In this document: positions 16,324 to 26,225 of the stretch, in pieces | Layout of the letters: the number at the start of each line of letters is the position of its first letter | Position numbering within the stretch: the first letter of the stretch is position 1 | Assembly (NCBI GenBank): GCA_015064355.1 | Contig: SVSJ01000010.1 | Span: forward strand, 1 to 64,000 | DNA: 64,000 nt | Direction of reading: 5' to 3' | From: Oscillospiraceae bacterium | GTDB taxonomy: Bacteria; Bacillota; Clostridia; Oscillospirales; CAG-272 | The notes under the pieces: model-generated | What the model was told of the DNA's origin: nothing | The model's input: only the letters and a program-made list of their open reading frames with translations | The model's database searches: none | Program-made: the position numbers and the translations under genes

Positions 16324-16352
16324 TTGTATGTCGGATTCTTTTGTGATATAAT
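16324..16352 (+). promoter_or_regulatory. Sigma-A promoter of the apgM-lepB-rbgA-rnhB-yraN region
   Basis: TTGTAT (16324-16329), a 17-nt spacer and TATAAT (16347-16352); a second overlapping TATAAT follows at 16352-16357. Confidence 0.65.
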
Positions 16353-16443
16353 ATAATGTATGTTAAACTGAAATATTGTTTTCATTTTGCAAAATCAAAA
16401 TTCAATTTTTACATAGACCCGAATGATCGGAAAGGCGAAGATT

Positions 16444-17652
16444 ATGAAATACCTCATCCTTATTCCTGACGGAATGGCAGACAGACCCCACCCCGCACTT
16501 GGCAATCGCACACCTATGGAGGCTGCGGCGAAGCCCACAATGGATGCCCTTGCGAAAAAATCCCTCTGCGGTACCGTGTCAAACGTTCCCGTGGGTATGG
16601 TTCCCGAAAGTGACACAGCCAACCTTGCTATTCTCTCTTACGATCCGAAAATATATTCCAAAGGCCGCTCTCCCCTTGAGGCAATGAGCCTTGGTCTTAA
16701 TATGAATCCCACCGACACAGCCCTCCGCTGTAATATCGTCACCCTCTCCGGCGACGCAAGCGAGAATTATGCTTCACGCACAATGATCGACCACAGTTCA
16801 GGGGATATTACAACTGAAGAAGCTGACGAGCTTGTGCGTGCTCTCAATGAAGCACTTCCAATGGAAGGACGTCACCTTTTCACAGGCGTTAGCTACCGTC
16901 ACTGCCTTATCTGGGACGGAGCTGACGATAAGTTCAACTTCATGCGTCCCCACGATATTCTCGGCAAAGTAATCGGCGAGTATCTCCCAACCGCTGAAGG
17001 TGGCGAAGACTTCCTCAAGTACATGGAAGAGGGAGCAAAGGTTCTGGACAAGCATCCCATAAACGACTCCCGCCGCGCACGCGGACTCCGCCCTGCAAAC
17101 TCCCCTTGGCTGTGGAGCCCCGGACGCAAGCCTGCTCTTCCCAATTTCTTCGAAAAGTGGGGAGTCAAGACCTCTGTGATCTCCGCAGTTGACCTTATCA
17201 AGGGTATCGGCGTTTGCGCAGGCTGTGACGTAGTAAACGTTCCCGGAGCAACAGGCAACTATCACACCAACTACGCCGGAAAGGCTGAAGCCGCAATCGA
17301 AGCTTTCCGCGACCACGATCTCGTGTATATTCACGTTGAAGCTCCTGACGAATGCGGTCATCAGGGCAATCCCGAGGAAAAGACCTCCTCAATCGAGAAG
17401 ATCGACCAGCTTATTCTGAAGCCTGTTTACGAGTATTTGAAGAACTCGGGTGAAGACTACAAGATCATGGTTCTTCCGGATCACCCCACTCCGCTTGAGA
17501 TCCGCACTCACTCAATGGAGCCCGTACCCTTCTTTATTTACGATCCCGCAAATGAAACAGAGGGCGTCTCCATTTACACAGAAGCCGAATGCGGTAAGTG
17601 TTCTACTTACATAAGCGACGGCAGTACCCTACTCTGCCACCTCATAAAATAA
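16444..17652 (+). CDS. ApgM-type cofactor-independent phosphoglycerate mutase family, possible homoserine kinase
   Basis: Alkaline-phosphatase-superfamily metalloenzyme of 402 residues, starting at the ATG at 16444 after AAAGGCGAAG. Motifs: N-terminal IPDGMADRP with the metal Asp, the phosphorylation loop VPESDTANLAIL, HVEAPDECGHQGN and DHPTPLEIRTH. One subgroup of this family has been proposed, from genome context, to be an alternative homoserine kinase in species lacking thrB. Here hom and thrC are both in the window, thrC 2.7 kb downstream, and no thrB is seen, which favours that reading. Phosphoglycerate mutase remains the alternative. lepB follows by 16 nt. Confidence 0.85.
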   Translation: MKYLILIPDGMADRPHPALGNRTPMEAAAKPTMDALAKKSLCGTVSNVPVGMVPESDTANLAILSYDPKIYSKGRSPLEAMSLGLNMNPTDTALRCNIVTLSGDASENYASRTMIDHSSGDITTEEADELVRALNEALPMEGRHLFTGVSYRHCLIWDGADDKFNFMRPHDILGKVIGEYLPTAEGGEDFLKYMEEGAKVLDKHPINDSRRARGLRPANSPWLWSPGRKPALPNFFEKWGVKTSVISAVDLIKGIGVCAGCDVVNVPGATGNYHTNYAGKAEAAIEAFRDHDLVYIHVEAPDECGHQGNPEEKTSSIEKIDQLILKPVYEYLKNSGEDYKIMVLPDHPTPLEIRTHSMEPVPFFIYDPANETEGVSIYTEAECGKCSTYISDGSTLLCHLIK

Positions 17653-17668
17653 ATCACAGAGGTATATT

Positions 17669-18262
17669 ATGAACAAAAACACTCCTCTAGAAAAAAAGCC
17701 TCAGGGCAGTATTCTTTCATATATCAGCGAGTTCGTTGAGCTTCTTGGAATTGTTACCGTATGCGTTATGATGATATTCACCTTTGTGGGCAGACTGAAT
17801 ATCGTTCAGGGTCCCTCCATGGAGAATACACTACACGAGGGAGAGTACCTTTTCGTATCCGATCTGTTTTACACTCCCACCCCCGGTGATATCGTTATTA
17901 TTCACGAGATCGACGCAGATCCCTACTCCGACCCTATCGTAAAGAGAGTTATCGCGACTGCCGGTCAGACTGTAGATATTGACTTTGATACCTGGACCTT
18001 ATACGTTGACGGAGTAGCCGTTGATGAAAGTGCATATCGCCATGTGGACGAAGATGCTTACACAATCAAAGCCGACTATCCCCTCCCCCTCACAATTCCC
18101 GAGGGTCAGGTATTCGTTATGGGTGACAACCGAAATCACTCCGCAGACAGCCGCACCACCTCGATCTACACAGTTGACGAGCGAGACATAGTGGGCAAGG
18201 CTGTTGCCAGAGTATTCCCTCTTGACAAAATCGAATTTTTCAAAAATCCCCACAAGAATTAA
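17669..18262 (+). CDS. lepB: Type I signal peptidase
   Basis: Membrane serine protease that removes signal peptides from exported proteins. It has 197 residues with one N-terminal membrane helix (about 25-41). The catalytic Ser is S50 in GPSMENTL and the general base is K92 in VKRVIA. The third conserved box, GDNRNHSADSR, is present. The size matches the Gram-positive SipS type. The gene probably continues the apgM transcript. Confidence 0.96.
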   Translation: MNKNTPLEKKPQGSILSYISEFVELLGIVTVCVMMIFTFVGRLNIVQGPSMENTLHEGEYLFVSDLFYTPTPGDIVIIHEIDADPYSDPIVKRVIATAGQTVDIDFDTWTLYVDGVAVDESAYRHVDEDAYTIKADYPLPLTIPEGQVFVMGDNRNHSADSRTTSIYTVDERDIVGKAVARVFPLDKIEFFKNPHKN

Positions 18263-18295
18263 ACCTAAACTAACAACAAGAAACGGAGATTAACC

Positions 18296-19174
18296 GTGCC
18301 TTCACAAACAATACAATGGTTCCCGGGGCATATGGCGAAAACCCGCAGAATGATAACGGAAAGCCTTTCCCAGGTTGACATCGTTATCGAGCTGCTGGAC
18401 GCAAGAATCCCAAAAAGCTCCAAGAACCCGGAAATCGACAAGCTTACTGCTAACAAGCCGCGCCTTGTTCTTCTCACCAAGGCCGCCCTTGCAGATCCTG
18501 TGGCAACACGTCGCTGGGTTGAGTATTATTCAGAGAAAAGCTCTCACAAGTGTTTAGCTATCGACACTCTCTCCGGCGAGGGAATCAAGCAGATCTCTCC
18601 AACCATCCGAGAAATTCTCAAGGAAAAGCTTGAGAGATACGCGGCAAAAGGTATGATCGGCAAGCAGATCAGAGCAATGGTAGTGGGAATTCCCAATGTT
18701 GGAAAGTCTTCCCTTATCAACAAGCTCTGCGGTGCAAAGCGAGCAAAGGTAGAGGACAGGCCCGGCGTTACCGTAAACCGACAGTGGGTCACCACCAATA
18801 TCGGCATCGAGCTTCTTGATATGCCCGGTGTACTGTGGCCTAAGTTTGACGACAACATAGTAGGCGAAAACCTCGCATTTACAGGAGCTATCCGCGACGC
18901 GATCCTTGACACGGAGGATCTTGCATCAAAGCTGTGCGCCAGACTCTACGAAAACGCGCCGGATATGTTCTGCACAAGATACAAGCTTGACAAGGACTCC
19001 CTGGCTGACGCATCCCCCTACGATCTTCTTTGCGCAGTTGCGAAAAAAAGAGGATTCCTTATCTCCGGCGGAGAACTGAACACAGAGCGTGCTGCCGACA
19101 TAGTTCTTGATGAATTCAGAGAGGCGAAAATCGGAAGAATCACTCTTGATCCACCGCCCACAAAACAGAAATAA
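18296..19174 (+). CDS. rbgA: Ribosome biogenesis GTPase RbgA (YlqF)
   Basis: Circularly permuted GTPase needed for late 50S assembly. The start is GTG (18296), with GGAG upstream. The 292 residues show permuted motif order: the G4-like TKAALAD (61-67) comes before G1 GIPNVGKSS (131-139), then DMPG (175-178). The N-terminal QWFPGHMAKTRR is a signature of the family. It is followed 21 nt later by rnhB, the same rbgA-rnhB order seen in Bacillus. Confidence 0.96.
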   Translation: MPSQTIQWFPGHMAKTRRMITESLSQVDIVIELLDARIPKSSKNPEIDKLTANKPRLVLLTKAALADPVATRRWVEYYSEKSSHKCLAIDTLSGEGIKQISPTIREILKEKLERYAAKGMIGKQIRAMVVGIPNVGKSSLINKLCGAKRAKVEDRPGVTVNRQWVTTNIGIELLDMPGVLWPKFDDNIVGENLAFTGAIRDAILDTEDLASKLCARLYENAPDMFCTRYKLDKDSLADASPYDLLCAVAKKRGFLISGGELNTERAADIVLDEFREAKIGRITLDPPPTKQK

Positions 19175-19195
19175 ACAAAAGCTGAGGACAAAAAG

Positions 19196-19858
19196 GTGCT
19201 TGACTATAATTTCGACAGAGAATATTACAAGTCCTACGGATACGTTTGCGGAACTGACGAAGCGGGACGAGGACCACTCGCAGGTCCCGTTGTTGCGGCG
19301 GCTGTTATTCTGCCTGACGGATGCGTTATCGACGGCCTTGATGACTCAAAAAAGCTCACGGAAAAGAAGCGCGAGCGGCTTTACGATATAATTAAGGAAC
19401 AGGCTCTTGCTTACGCTATCGTTGAGGTTTCCCCTGAGGAAATCGACGAGCTCAACATTCTTGCCGCTTCTCTCACCGCTATGAGACGGGCGGTTGCCAT
19501 CGTCAAAGAAACAGTTGAGCCTGCCGTTGTGCTCATCGACGGAAACCAGCAAACAGATTTTGGCATCCCCTCGTTCACTGTGGTAAAAGGCGACTCTATT
19601 TCCCAGTCTATTGCAGCGGCATCGGTGCTTGCAAAGGTTTACAGAGACCGACTTATGATGCGTCTGGCTGAAGAATATCCGGGCTACGGCATAGAAAAGC
19701 ACAAGGGATACCCCACCCCCGACCACAAATTAGCGGTTTACGAGCTTGGGGCAAGCCCCATTCACCGCCGCTCATTCCTTTCTTTCCTTGAGAGGGATCG
19801 CGATAAGCTTGAGGCGGCACTCCGGAAAAAGCGTGCCAAGGAAGCAGGTCTGGAATGA
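19196..19858 (+). CDS. rnhB: Ribonuclease HII
   Basis: Removes ribonucleotides from RNA-DNA hybrids and misincorporated ribonucleotides from DNA. It starts at a GTG (19196) after GAGGA. The active-site DEAGRGPLAG is at 21-30; later family segments are LDDSKKLTEKKRE, VVKGDSISQSIAAASVLAKVYRD and GIEKHKGYPTPDH. The 220-residue length is normal. Its stop overlaps the yraN start (ATGA, 19855-19858). Confidence 0.96.
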   Translation: MLDYNFDREYYKSYGYVCGTDEAGRGPLAGPVVAAAVILPDGCVIDGLDDSKKLTEKKRERLYDIIKEQALAYAIVEVSPEEIDELNILAASLTAMRRAVAIVKETVEPAVVLIDGNQQTDFGIPSFTVVKGDSISQSIAAASVLAKVYRDRLMMRLAEEYPGYGIEKHKGYPTPDHKLAVYELGASPIHRRSFLSFLERDRDKLEAALRKKRAKEAGLE

Positions 19859-20277
19859 ACACTCGCGAATTTGGTAAACTGGGCGAGGATTCCGCTGTCC
19901 GGTTTCTCCGAAATCACGGATACCGCATTATCGGGCAAAACGTGTATGTGGGACACCGAGAGGTTGATATTATCGCTGAAAACGAGTTTTTCATCGTTTT
20001 TGCTGAAGTAAAGACCCGCCGTCAGATCCCGGAGAGCAACAGTCCATTCGGAACACCCGGCGAGGCTGTGGACGGACGGAAGAGATCACTGCTCGTGTCA
20101 GCGGCTGAGGAATACCTCCACTCAAATCCCACGGAAAAATCCCCGAGAATTGACGTTATTGAGGTTTACGTCTCCCCATTTTCGGAGGAATACAAGGTGC
20201 TCGACATCCGCCACTACGAAAACGCGGTGAAAAAAACCGGCAAATTCTCAAGAACCCGCAAAAATACCGCAGAATAA
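19855..20277 (+). CDS. yraN: YraN/UPF0102 nuclease-fold protein
   Basis: 140-residue member of the UPF0102 family, which has a restriction-endonuclease-like fold. The visible core is REFGKLGEDSAVRFLRNHGY, then REVDIIAE and FAEVKTR, the D-x(n)-E-x-K arrangement of that fold. The function is not settled; the usual partner is rnhB, as here. Translation is coupled to rnhB by a 4-nt overlap. Confidence 0.92.
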   Translation: MNTREFGKLGEDSAVRFLRNHGYRIIGQNVYVGHREVDIIAENEFFIVFAEVKTRRQIPESNSPFGTPGEAVDGRKRSLLVSAAEEYLHSNPTEKSPRIDVIEVYVSPFSEEYKVLDIRHYENAVKKTGKFSRTRKNTAE

Positions 20278-20337
20278 ATTTGACAAAACCCGCCCTCGCG
20301 GCAAAAAAATAAACAAAAAATAAGGACCATGAAAAAA

Positions 20338-21819
20338 ATGAAGTACAGAAGCACAAGAGATATTTCAAAAAATCCCGTATACATTACATCCGCTGAAGCA
20401 ATCAAGCAGGGACTTGCTCCCGACGGCGGTCTTTATATCCCCGAATCATTTCCCGCACTTACCCACGGGGACTTTGAAAAGCTTTGCGCGATGGACTACG
20501 CAGAGCGCGCGGCCTTTGTTCTCGGACTTTTCCTTGACGATTACGACAAAGACGCACTCCTCACCTCCTGCCGAGAGGCCTATTCCGAAAAGAGATTCCC
20601 CGGCGGTGCGGCACCCATTCACGAAATGAACGACGGCATCTACTCCCTTGAGCTGTGGCACGGTCCTACATCCGCTTTCAAGGATATGGCTCTGCAGATC
20701 ATGCCCCGTCTCCTCTCCCTGGCTCTTCAGATGACAGGTGAAGAAAGAATCGCCCACATTCTTGTTGCCACAAGCGGTGACACCGGCAAGGCGGCTCTTG
20801 AGGGATACAGCGATGTTGACGGTGTAAAGATCACCGTGTTCTATCCCGTTGACGGTGTAAGCCGTATGCAGAAGCATCAAATGCAGACCACCCTCGGCTC
20901 AAACGTTTACGTTGCGGCTGTTCGCGGCAACTTCGACGATGCACAGAACGGTGTTAAGGCAATTTTCTCCGACAAGGAGCTTGCAAAGCGGGCAAATGAG
21001 GCAGGCTTCTTCTTCGGAAGCGCAAACTCCATCAACTGGGGTCGCCTCGCTCCTCAGATCGTGTACTATATCTCCGCTTACTGCGACCTTGTGAATTCCG
21101 GAAAGATCGCTCACAGCGACAAGATAAACGTATGCGTTCCCACAGGCAACTTCGGCAACATTTTTGCCGCTTATATTGCGAAGATGATGGGTCTCCCCGT
21201 TAACCGCTTCATCGTTGCATCTAACAGCAACAACGTACTTACAGATTTCATTAACACAGGGGTTTATGACAGAACAAGAGAGTTCAAAAAGACCATCAGC
21301 CCTTCTATGGATATTCTCATTTCCTCAAATCTTGAGAGACTTCTCTTCACCCTTGGCGGCGCTGATCTTACTGCCGATCTTATGGCAGAGCTCAAGGAAA
21401 ACGGCAAGTACACCGCTCCCGACGCACTTATGAACACTCTCCGTGAAAATTTCTCCGGCTACTTTATGGACGAGGACGAAACAAAGGCAGCAATCGCTGA
21501 TTCCTACAAGGGTCAAGGTTATCTTATTGACCCCCACACTGCTGTTGGCTACGGCTGCGTGAACAAGTACCGCGCGGAAACTGCAGATAACACCCCTGTT
21601 ATCCTTGCATCCACCGCAAGCCCTTACAAGTTCGCTCCCGCTGTTGCAGAGGCCATTGATCTTCCCGAAAACGAGGATATTTTCGCTTGTCTCACCGAGC
21701 TTTCCAAGGCTACCGGCACAGAAATTCCCGCGCCTCTTGCAAACACTCTAGGCATGGAGATCCGCTTCACTGAGGTTCTTGATCCTCGTGATATGCCCAC
21801 CGTTCCCTTCAGGGTATAA
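20338..21819 (+). CDS. thrC: Threonine synthase
   Basis: PLP enzyme that converts O-phosphohomoserine to threonine. AAGGA at 20322 is too close to an ATG at 20329, so I prefer the ATG at 20338, giving 493 residues. The PLP-binding Lys is K115 in SAFKDMALQ; TSGDTGKAAL and the Gly-rich VPTGNFGNIFA bind the cofactor phosphate. It is the long ThrC type that starts with MKYRSTRD. Its substrate would be supplied by Hom (encoded at 40-41.6 kb) and a homoserine kinase; the only candidate here is the apgM-like protein upstream. Confidence 0.95.
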   Translation: MKYRSTRDISKNPVYITSAEAIKQGLAPDGGLYIPESFPALTHGDFEKLCAMDYAERAAFVLGLFLDDYDKDALLTSCREAYSEKRFPGGAAPIHEMNDGIYSLELWHGPTSAFKDMALQIMPRLLSLALQMTGEERIAHILVATSGDTGKAALEGYSDVDGVKITVFYPVDGVSRMQKHQMQTTLGSNVYVAAVRGNFDDAQNGVKAIFSDKELAKRANEAGFFFGSANSINWGRLAPQIVYYISAYCDLVNSGKIAHSDKINVCVPTGNFGNIFAAYIAKMMGLPVNRFIVASNSNNVLTDFINTGVYDRTREFKKTISPSMDILISSNLERLLFTLGGADLTADLMAELKENGKYTAPDALMNTLRENFSGYFMDEDETKAAIADSYKGQGYLIDPHTAVGYGCVNKYRAETADNTPVILASTASPYKFAPAVAEAIDLPENEDIFACLTELSKATGTEIPAPLANTLGMEIRFTEVLDPRDMPTVPFRV

Positions 21820-21820
21820 T

Positions 21821-22540
21821 ATGGCTCTCTACACTATAGCTGACCTCCACCTTTCCTCTGTCACAAATAAGCCAATGGGCATTTTCGGAGCGCGGTGGAC
21901 GGATCACACGGAGAAGCTTATCACACGCTGGAATGCTCTTGTAACTCCCGAGGATACGGTCGTGATCCCCGGAGACGTTTCCTGGGGTATGACACTGGCT
22001 GAAACCGCTGAGGATTTCCGAATCATCGACTCCCTCCCGGGTCAGAAGATCATCGGCAAGGGTAACCACGATTACTGGTGGACAACGGTTGCAAAGATGA
22101 AGAAGTTTCTCGCCGATATCGGTGTCACTACCGTGGATTTTCTCTTCAACAACGCATTTCTCCAGCCCGACTGCGTGGTATGCGGATCCCGCGGCTGGTA
22201 CATTGAAGAAAAGCTCCAGGCAACACCGGATCCCACAGATTACGAAAAGATCGTTAACCGGGAATGTATGCGTCTTGAGGCGTCACTTGTACAAGGTGAG
22301 TCCCTTCGCGGAGAGCAGGAGCTGCCCCTTGTGGCGTTTCTGCACTTCCCTCCCGTGTTTGGGGACTTCGTTTGTCAGCCCCTCATTGACGTAATGAAAA
22401 AGTACGGCGTGAAGCAGTGTTATTACGGACATATCCACGGCAATTACTACGTTCCTCACACAATGGAATACGAGGGGGTAAATCTCTCTCTGATCTCGGC
22501 TGATTACCTGAACTTCACACCCCAGCGTGTTTTTATATGA
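21821..22540 (+). CDS. Calcineurin-like metallophosphoesterase
   Basis: 239 residues, starting 1 nt after thrC. The five metallophosphoesterase motifs are visible: ADLHLS (7-12), PGDVSWG, GKGNHDYWW, FLHFPPVF and GHIHGNYY. This binuclear metal site hydrolyses phosphomonoesters or diesters; the substrate is unknown. A longer frame beginning within thrC has no ribosome site, so the ATG at 21821 is used. Confidence 0.88.
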   Translation: MALYTIADLHLSSVTNKPMGIFGARWTDHTEKLITRWNALVTPEDTVVIPGDVSWGMTLAETAEDFRIIDSLPGQKIIGKGNHDYWWTTVAKMKKFLADIGVTTVDFLFNNAFLQPDCVVCGSRGWYIEEKLQATPDPTDYEKIVNRECMRLEASLVQGESLRGEQELPLVAFLHFPPVFGDFVCQPLIDVMKKYGVKQCYYGHIHGNYYVPHTMEYEGVNLSLISADYLNFTPQRVFI

Positions 22541-22591
22541 TTTTCCTAAAAAACGATCGGTGGGAAGGTCGAAAATTTTTCCTATTATCCC

Positions 22592-22620
22592 TTGACAATA
22601 CACACGAATGATTGTAAAAT
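22592..22620 (+). promoter_or_regulatory. Sigma-A promoter of tig
   Basis: TTGACA (22592-22597), a 17-nt spacer and TAAAAT (22615-22620), 55 nt before the tig start. Confidence 0.82.
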
Positions 22621-22675
22621 ATAAAGAGCTATGTAAATATTATAACATTATATAAAGACCAAGGAGAAACTAAAA

Positions 22676-23983
22676 ATGAGCCTGAAATCCCAGGAAATTA
22701 TTGCTGCAAATCAGAAGAAGATCACAATCGATGTTGATCGCGCTACTTTTGAAAAGGCAATCAACAAAACATACAAGGCAGCATCCAAGAATATCACGAT
22801 CCCCGGCTTCCGTAAGGGCAAAGCTCCCCGCGCACTTGTTGAAAAGATGTACGGTAAGGAAGTATTCTATGAAGACGCTATAAACGAGATCATTCCCGAA
22901 GCTTACGCTGAAGCTGTTAAGGAAGTTCCCGAAACAATCGTTAGCCGTCCTGAATTCGATATCGAATCCATCGACGAAAACGGCGTAGTTCTCGTAGCTA
23001 CATTCTTCGTAAAGCCTGAAGTTGAGATCAAGGATTACCTCGGCATCGCCGTTAACCGTCCCATCCTCAACGTAACTGACGAAGATATCGCAAACGAGCT
23101 TGAAAGAGTACAGAACCGTAACGCTCGTATGATCGAGATCACAGACCGCGCAGCAGCTCTTGAAGACGTTGTAACAATCGACTTCGAAGGCTTTGTTGAC
23201 GGTGTTCCCTTCGACGGCGGCAAGGCTGAAGGTCACTCCCTCAAGCTTGGCTCCGGTCAGTTCATCCCCGGCTTCGAGGATCAGATCGTTGGCAAGAACA
23301 TCGGCGAAGAATTTGACGATGTTGTTACATTCCCCGCTGATTACCACGCAGAAAACCTTGCAGGCAAGGAAGCTACATTCAAGTGCAAGCTCAACGCTAT
23401 CAAGTTCAACGAGCTCCCCGAGCTTGACGATGAATTTGCAAAGGACGTTTCCGAATTCGATACACTCGACGAATACAAGGCAGACATCAAGAAGCACCTT
23501 GAAGAAGAAAACAAGAAGCACGCAGACGCTCACGTTGACGAAGAGCTCATCAAGGCTCTCATCGAAAAGCTCGAAGGTGATATTCCCGAGTGCATGTATG
23601 AGAACGAAACCGAAAACTTCGTTCGTGACTACGACAACAGACTGCGCATGAACGGTCTCGACCTTAAGACATACTTCCAGTACACAGGCATGGATCTCGA
23701 CACTCTCAGAAAGCAGATGAGACCCGACGCTGAAAGACAGGTTAAGACTCGCCTTGCTCTTGAAAAGATCGCTGCTCTCGAAGGTATCGCTGTTTCTGAA
23801 GAAGATATTGCTGAAGAATACACTCGCCTTGCTGAAATGTACGGCATGGAGATCGATAAGATCAAGGAAGTGGTTGAGGCTGACGCTGTCGCAGAAGACC
23901 TCAAGGTTAAGCGCGCTGTTGAACTCGTAAGAGAAAAGGCAGTTATCACTGAAACCGAAGAACACAACCACGACGCTGAATAA
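22676..23983 (+). CDS. tig: Trigger factor (ribosome-associated chaperone)
   Basis: ATP-independent folding helper at the ribosome exit tunnel. It has 435 residues in the usual order: the ribosome-binding domain with the signature GFRKGKAPRALVEKMYG (42-58), an FKBP-type peptidyl-prolyl isomerase domain (about 150-240; VTIDFEGFVDGVPFDGGKAE) and a long helical C-terminal domain. The C-terminus ends acidic and His-containing (TEEHNHDAE). AAGGAGAAA precedes the ATG. It lies upstream of clpP and clpX, a common quality-control arrangement, but has its own terminator. Confidence 0.97.
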   Translation: MSLKSQEIIAANQKKITIDVDRATFEKAINKTYKAASKNITIPGFRKGKAPRALVEKMYGKEVFYEDAINEIIPEAYAEAVKEVPETIVSRPEFDIESIDENGVVLVATFFVKPEVEIKDYLGIAVNRPILNVTDEDIANELERVQNRNARMIEITDRAAALEDVVTIDFEGFVDGVPFDGGKAEGHSLKLGSGQFIPGFEDQIVGKNIGEEFDDVVTFPADYHAENLAGKEATFKCKLNAIKFNELPELDDEFAKDVSEFDTLDEYKADIKKHLEEENKKHADAHVDEELIKALIEKLEGDIPECMYENETENFVRDYDNRLRMNGLDLKTYFQYTGMDLDTLRKQMRPDAERQVKTRLALEKIAALEGIAVSEEDIAEEYTRLAEMYGMEIDKIKEVVEADAVAEDLKVKRAVELVREKAVITETEEHNHDAE

Positions 23984-23998
23984 TTTTGACTTAAGATT

Positions 23999-24031
23999 CC
24001 GCTGCCCATCCAACCGTTGGGTGGCGGTTTT
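23999..24031 (+). terminator. Terminator of tig
   Basis: CCGCTGCCCA (23999-24008) pairs with TGGGTGGCGG (24018-24027) using two G-U pairs, followed by TTTT. Confidence 0.7.
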
Positions 24032-24165
24032 CGATAAATGGCAAAAGTATTTCCCGGGAATCACAGTATAACCTGTAATTTCAACGGGTGAAATGTAAAT
24101 AATATTATACTTGACCATCTACTGCCCAAAGGCATAACCTATATTAAATAATCGGAGGTAATATT

Positions 24166-24750
24166 ATGGCACTCGTACCAATGGTCGTACAGCAGACAAA
24201 CCGCGGTGAGCGGTCTTACGATATTTATTCCCGCCTTCTCAACGAGAGAATCATCTTTCTCGCTGACGAAGTAAACGACGTTACAGCTTCCCTGGTTGTA
24301 GCACAGCTTCTGTATCTGGAATCTGAAGATCCGGATGCTGACATCAGCCTTTACATCAATAGCCCCGGCGGCTCCGTTTCCGCAGGTCTTGCGATCTACG
24401 ACACTATGAACTTCATCAAGTGTGACGTATCCACCATCTGCATCGGTATGGCAGCTTCCATGGGCGCATTCCTTCTTTCCGCAGGTGCAAAGGGCAAAAG
24501 ACTGGCTCTCCCCAATAGCGAGATCATGATCCACCAGCCCCTCGGCGGCGCACAGGGTCAGGCAAGTGACATCAAGATCCAGGCTGAGCACATCTTAAAG
24601 ACCCGCGACCGTCTCAACTCCATTCTTGCAAAGAACACATGCAAGCCCATCGAGATCATCGCAGCTGATACTGAACGTGACAACTGGATGAGCGCTGAAG
24701 ATGCTATGCAATACGGTCTTATCGACAAGGTTATCGAACACAGACCTTAA
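24166..24750 (+). CDS. clpP: ATP-dependent Clp protease proteolytic subunit
   Basis: Serine protease that assembles into a double heptamer and degrades proteins fed by ClpX or other Clp ATPases. The 194 residues contain S98 in [11 protein letters not shown] and H123 in MIHQPLGG; the catalytic Asp is in the later DRD/ERDNWM region. [15 protein letters not shown] is typical. CGGAGG precedes the ATG. clpX starts 30 nt after the stop, so the two subunits are co-transcribed. Confidence 0.97.
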   Translation: MALVPMVVQQTNRGERSYDIYSRLLNERIIFLADEVNDVTASLVVAQLLYLESEDPDADISLYINSPGGSVSAGLAIYDTMNFIKCDVSTICIGMAASMGAFLLSAGAKGKRLALPNSEIMIHQPLGGAQGQASDIKIQAEHILKTRDRLNSILAKNTCKPIEIIAADTERDNWMSAEDAMQYGLIDKVIEHRP

Positions 24751-24780
24751 ATTCTGAGACTCCCGAAAGGTTTAACCGCT

Positions 24781-26076
24781 ATGGACAACAATAACAACCG
24801 CAGGATCCGTATTGATCGCTCCTGCGCCTTCTGCGGACGAGGAGAGGAACAGGTTGAATTCCTCATTCCTTCGCCCACAGGACTGTATATATGCGACAGA
24901 TGCATCGAAGCTTGCAACGATATTATCTTCGATCATATGAATGACGCCACCGGTGCCGGAGAGCTTGGCGAAATGGATCTTCCCACACCTATGGAGATCA
25001 AGGAATCCCTCGACCAGTACATCATCGGTCAGGACAAAGCGAAGATCGCTCTTTCCGTTGCAGTATACAACCACTACAAGAGAATTATCTACGCTGATAA
25101 TCAGGCAAAGCTGAAAAAGCACAAGAAAAACGATGACTTTATCGACGAAGTGGACATCCAGAAGAGCAACGTGCTCCTTATAGGTCCCACCGGCGTTGGC
25201 AAAACATTCCTTGCGCAGACCCTCGCGAGAACCCTGCAGGTTCCCTTTGCAATAGCTGACGCAACGACTCTCACCGAAGCCGGCTACGTTGGTGAGGACG
25301 TGGAAAACATCCTCCTCCGTCTTATTCAGGCAGCGGACTACGATGTTGAACTGGCAGAGCGCGGTATCATTTACATCGACGAAATCGACAAAATTTCACG
25401 CCGCAGTGAAAACCGATCCATCACCCGTGACGTTTCAGGTGAAGGCGTGCAGCAAGCACTCCTGAAGATCCTTGAGGGCACCGTAGCAAACGTTCCTCCT
25501 CAGGGTGGACGCAAGCATCCTAATCAGGAATTTATCCAGATCAACACCGAGAACATCCTGTTCATCTGCGGAGGCGCATTTGATACCCTGGATCAGATCA
25601 TCGGTCAGAGAAAAGGACAGTCCGGCATCGGATTCCAGAGCAACATCAAGAAAAAGGACGAAAAGCTGAAGGACGGCATTTTCAAGGACGTTACAGCTCA
25701 CGATATCGTGAAGTTCGGCCTTATTCCCGAGCTTGTGGGTCGTCTTCCCGTGATCGTTGGTCTCGACAACCTTGACTGCGATTCACTGGTGCAGATCCTT
25801 TCTAAACCGAAAAATTCCCTCACCAAGCAGTACACAAAACTGTTTGAGCTTGACGGAGTTGAGCTTAAGTTCACCGCTGATGCTCTCAGAGAGGTTGCAA
25901 AGCGCGCTATTGAGAGAAATACCGGCGCACGAGGACTTCGTTCGATCCTCGAGGAAGTAATGACGGATATTATGTTCACCCTGCCATCCCGCGACGACGT
26001 GGCAACGGTGACGATCACCAAGAATTGTATCACTGATCACGCAGCCCCAAAGCTCACATTGAAATCAGCTAAATAA
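24781..26076 (+). CDS. clpX: Clp protease ATP-binding subunit ClpX
   Basis: AAA+ unfoldase that delivers substrates to ClpP. The N-terminal zinc-binding domain has C15, C18, C38 and C41 ([19 protein letters not shown]). Walker A GPTGVGKT is at 135-142, Walker [10 protein letters not shown] follows, and IGF-loop residues for ClpP docking appear in SGIGFQSN. The sensor-2 region contains [12 protein letters not shown]. It has 431 residues, as expected. AAAGG lies 10 nt before the ATG, and a terminator follows. Confidence 0.97.
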   Translation: MDNNNNRRIRIDRSCAFCGRGEEQVEFLIPSPTGLYICDRCIEACNDIIFDHMNDATGAGELGEMDLPTPMEIKESLDQYIIGQDKAKIALSVAVYNHYKRIIYADNQAKLKKHKKNDDFIDEVDIQKSNVLLIGPTGVGKTFLAQTLARTLQVPFAIADATTLTEAGYVGEDVENILLRLIQAADYDVELAERGIIYIDEIDKISRRSENRSITRDVSGEGVQQALLKILEGTVANVPPQGGRKHPNQEFIQINTENILFICGGAFDTLDQIIGQRKGQSGIGFQSNIKKKDEKLKDGIFKDVTAHDIVKFGLIPELVGRLPVIVGLDNLDCDSLVQILSKPKNSLTKQYTKLFELDGVELKFTADALREVAKRAIERNTGARGLRSILEEVMTDIMFTLPSRDDVATVTITKNCITDHAAPKLTLKSAK

Positions 26077-26082
26077 AAATTA

Positions 26083-26114
26083 AACCGCGGTAGAGATACT
26101 GCGGTTCATTTTTT
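26083..26114 (+). terminator. Terminator of clpP-clpX
   Basis: AACCGC (26083-26088) pairs with GCGGTT (26101-26106), extended by GTA/TAC inside, and is followed by CATTTTTT. Confidence 0.82.
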
Positions 26115-26161
26115 GCGGATAAAAAAACTCAAAAAAATCCAAAATAATTTCAAAATACCTA

Positions 26162-26190
26162 TTGACAAATGAGGATTGGGGTGCTATAAT
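26162..26190 (+). promoter_or_regulatory. Promoter of tRNA-Leu
   Basis: TTGACA (26162-26167), a 17-nt spacer and TATAAT (26185-26190): perfect consensus, 35 nt before the tRNA. Confidence 0.88.
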
Positions 26191-26225
26191 ATCATACGTT
26201 GACAGCGGAGAGATCCGAGCAACAT

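Noticed and set aside
22670-24118. 482-codon antisense open frame opposite tig
   Set aside because: It is Cys/Val/Phe-rich, has no ribosome site, and lies wholly opposite a clear trigger factor gene; it is a codon-bias shadow.
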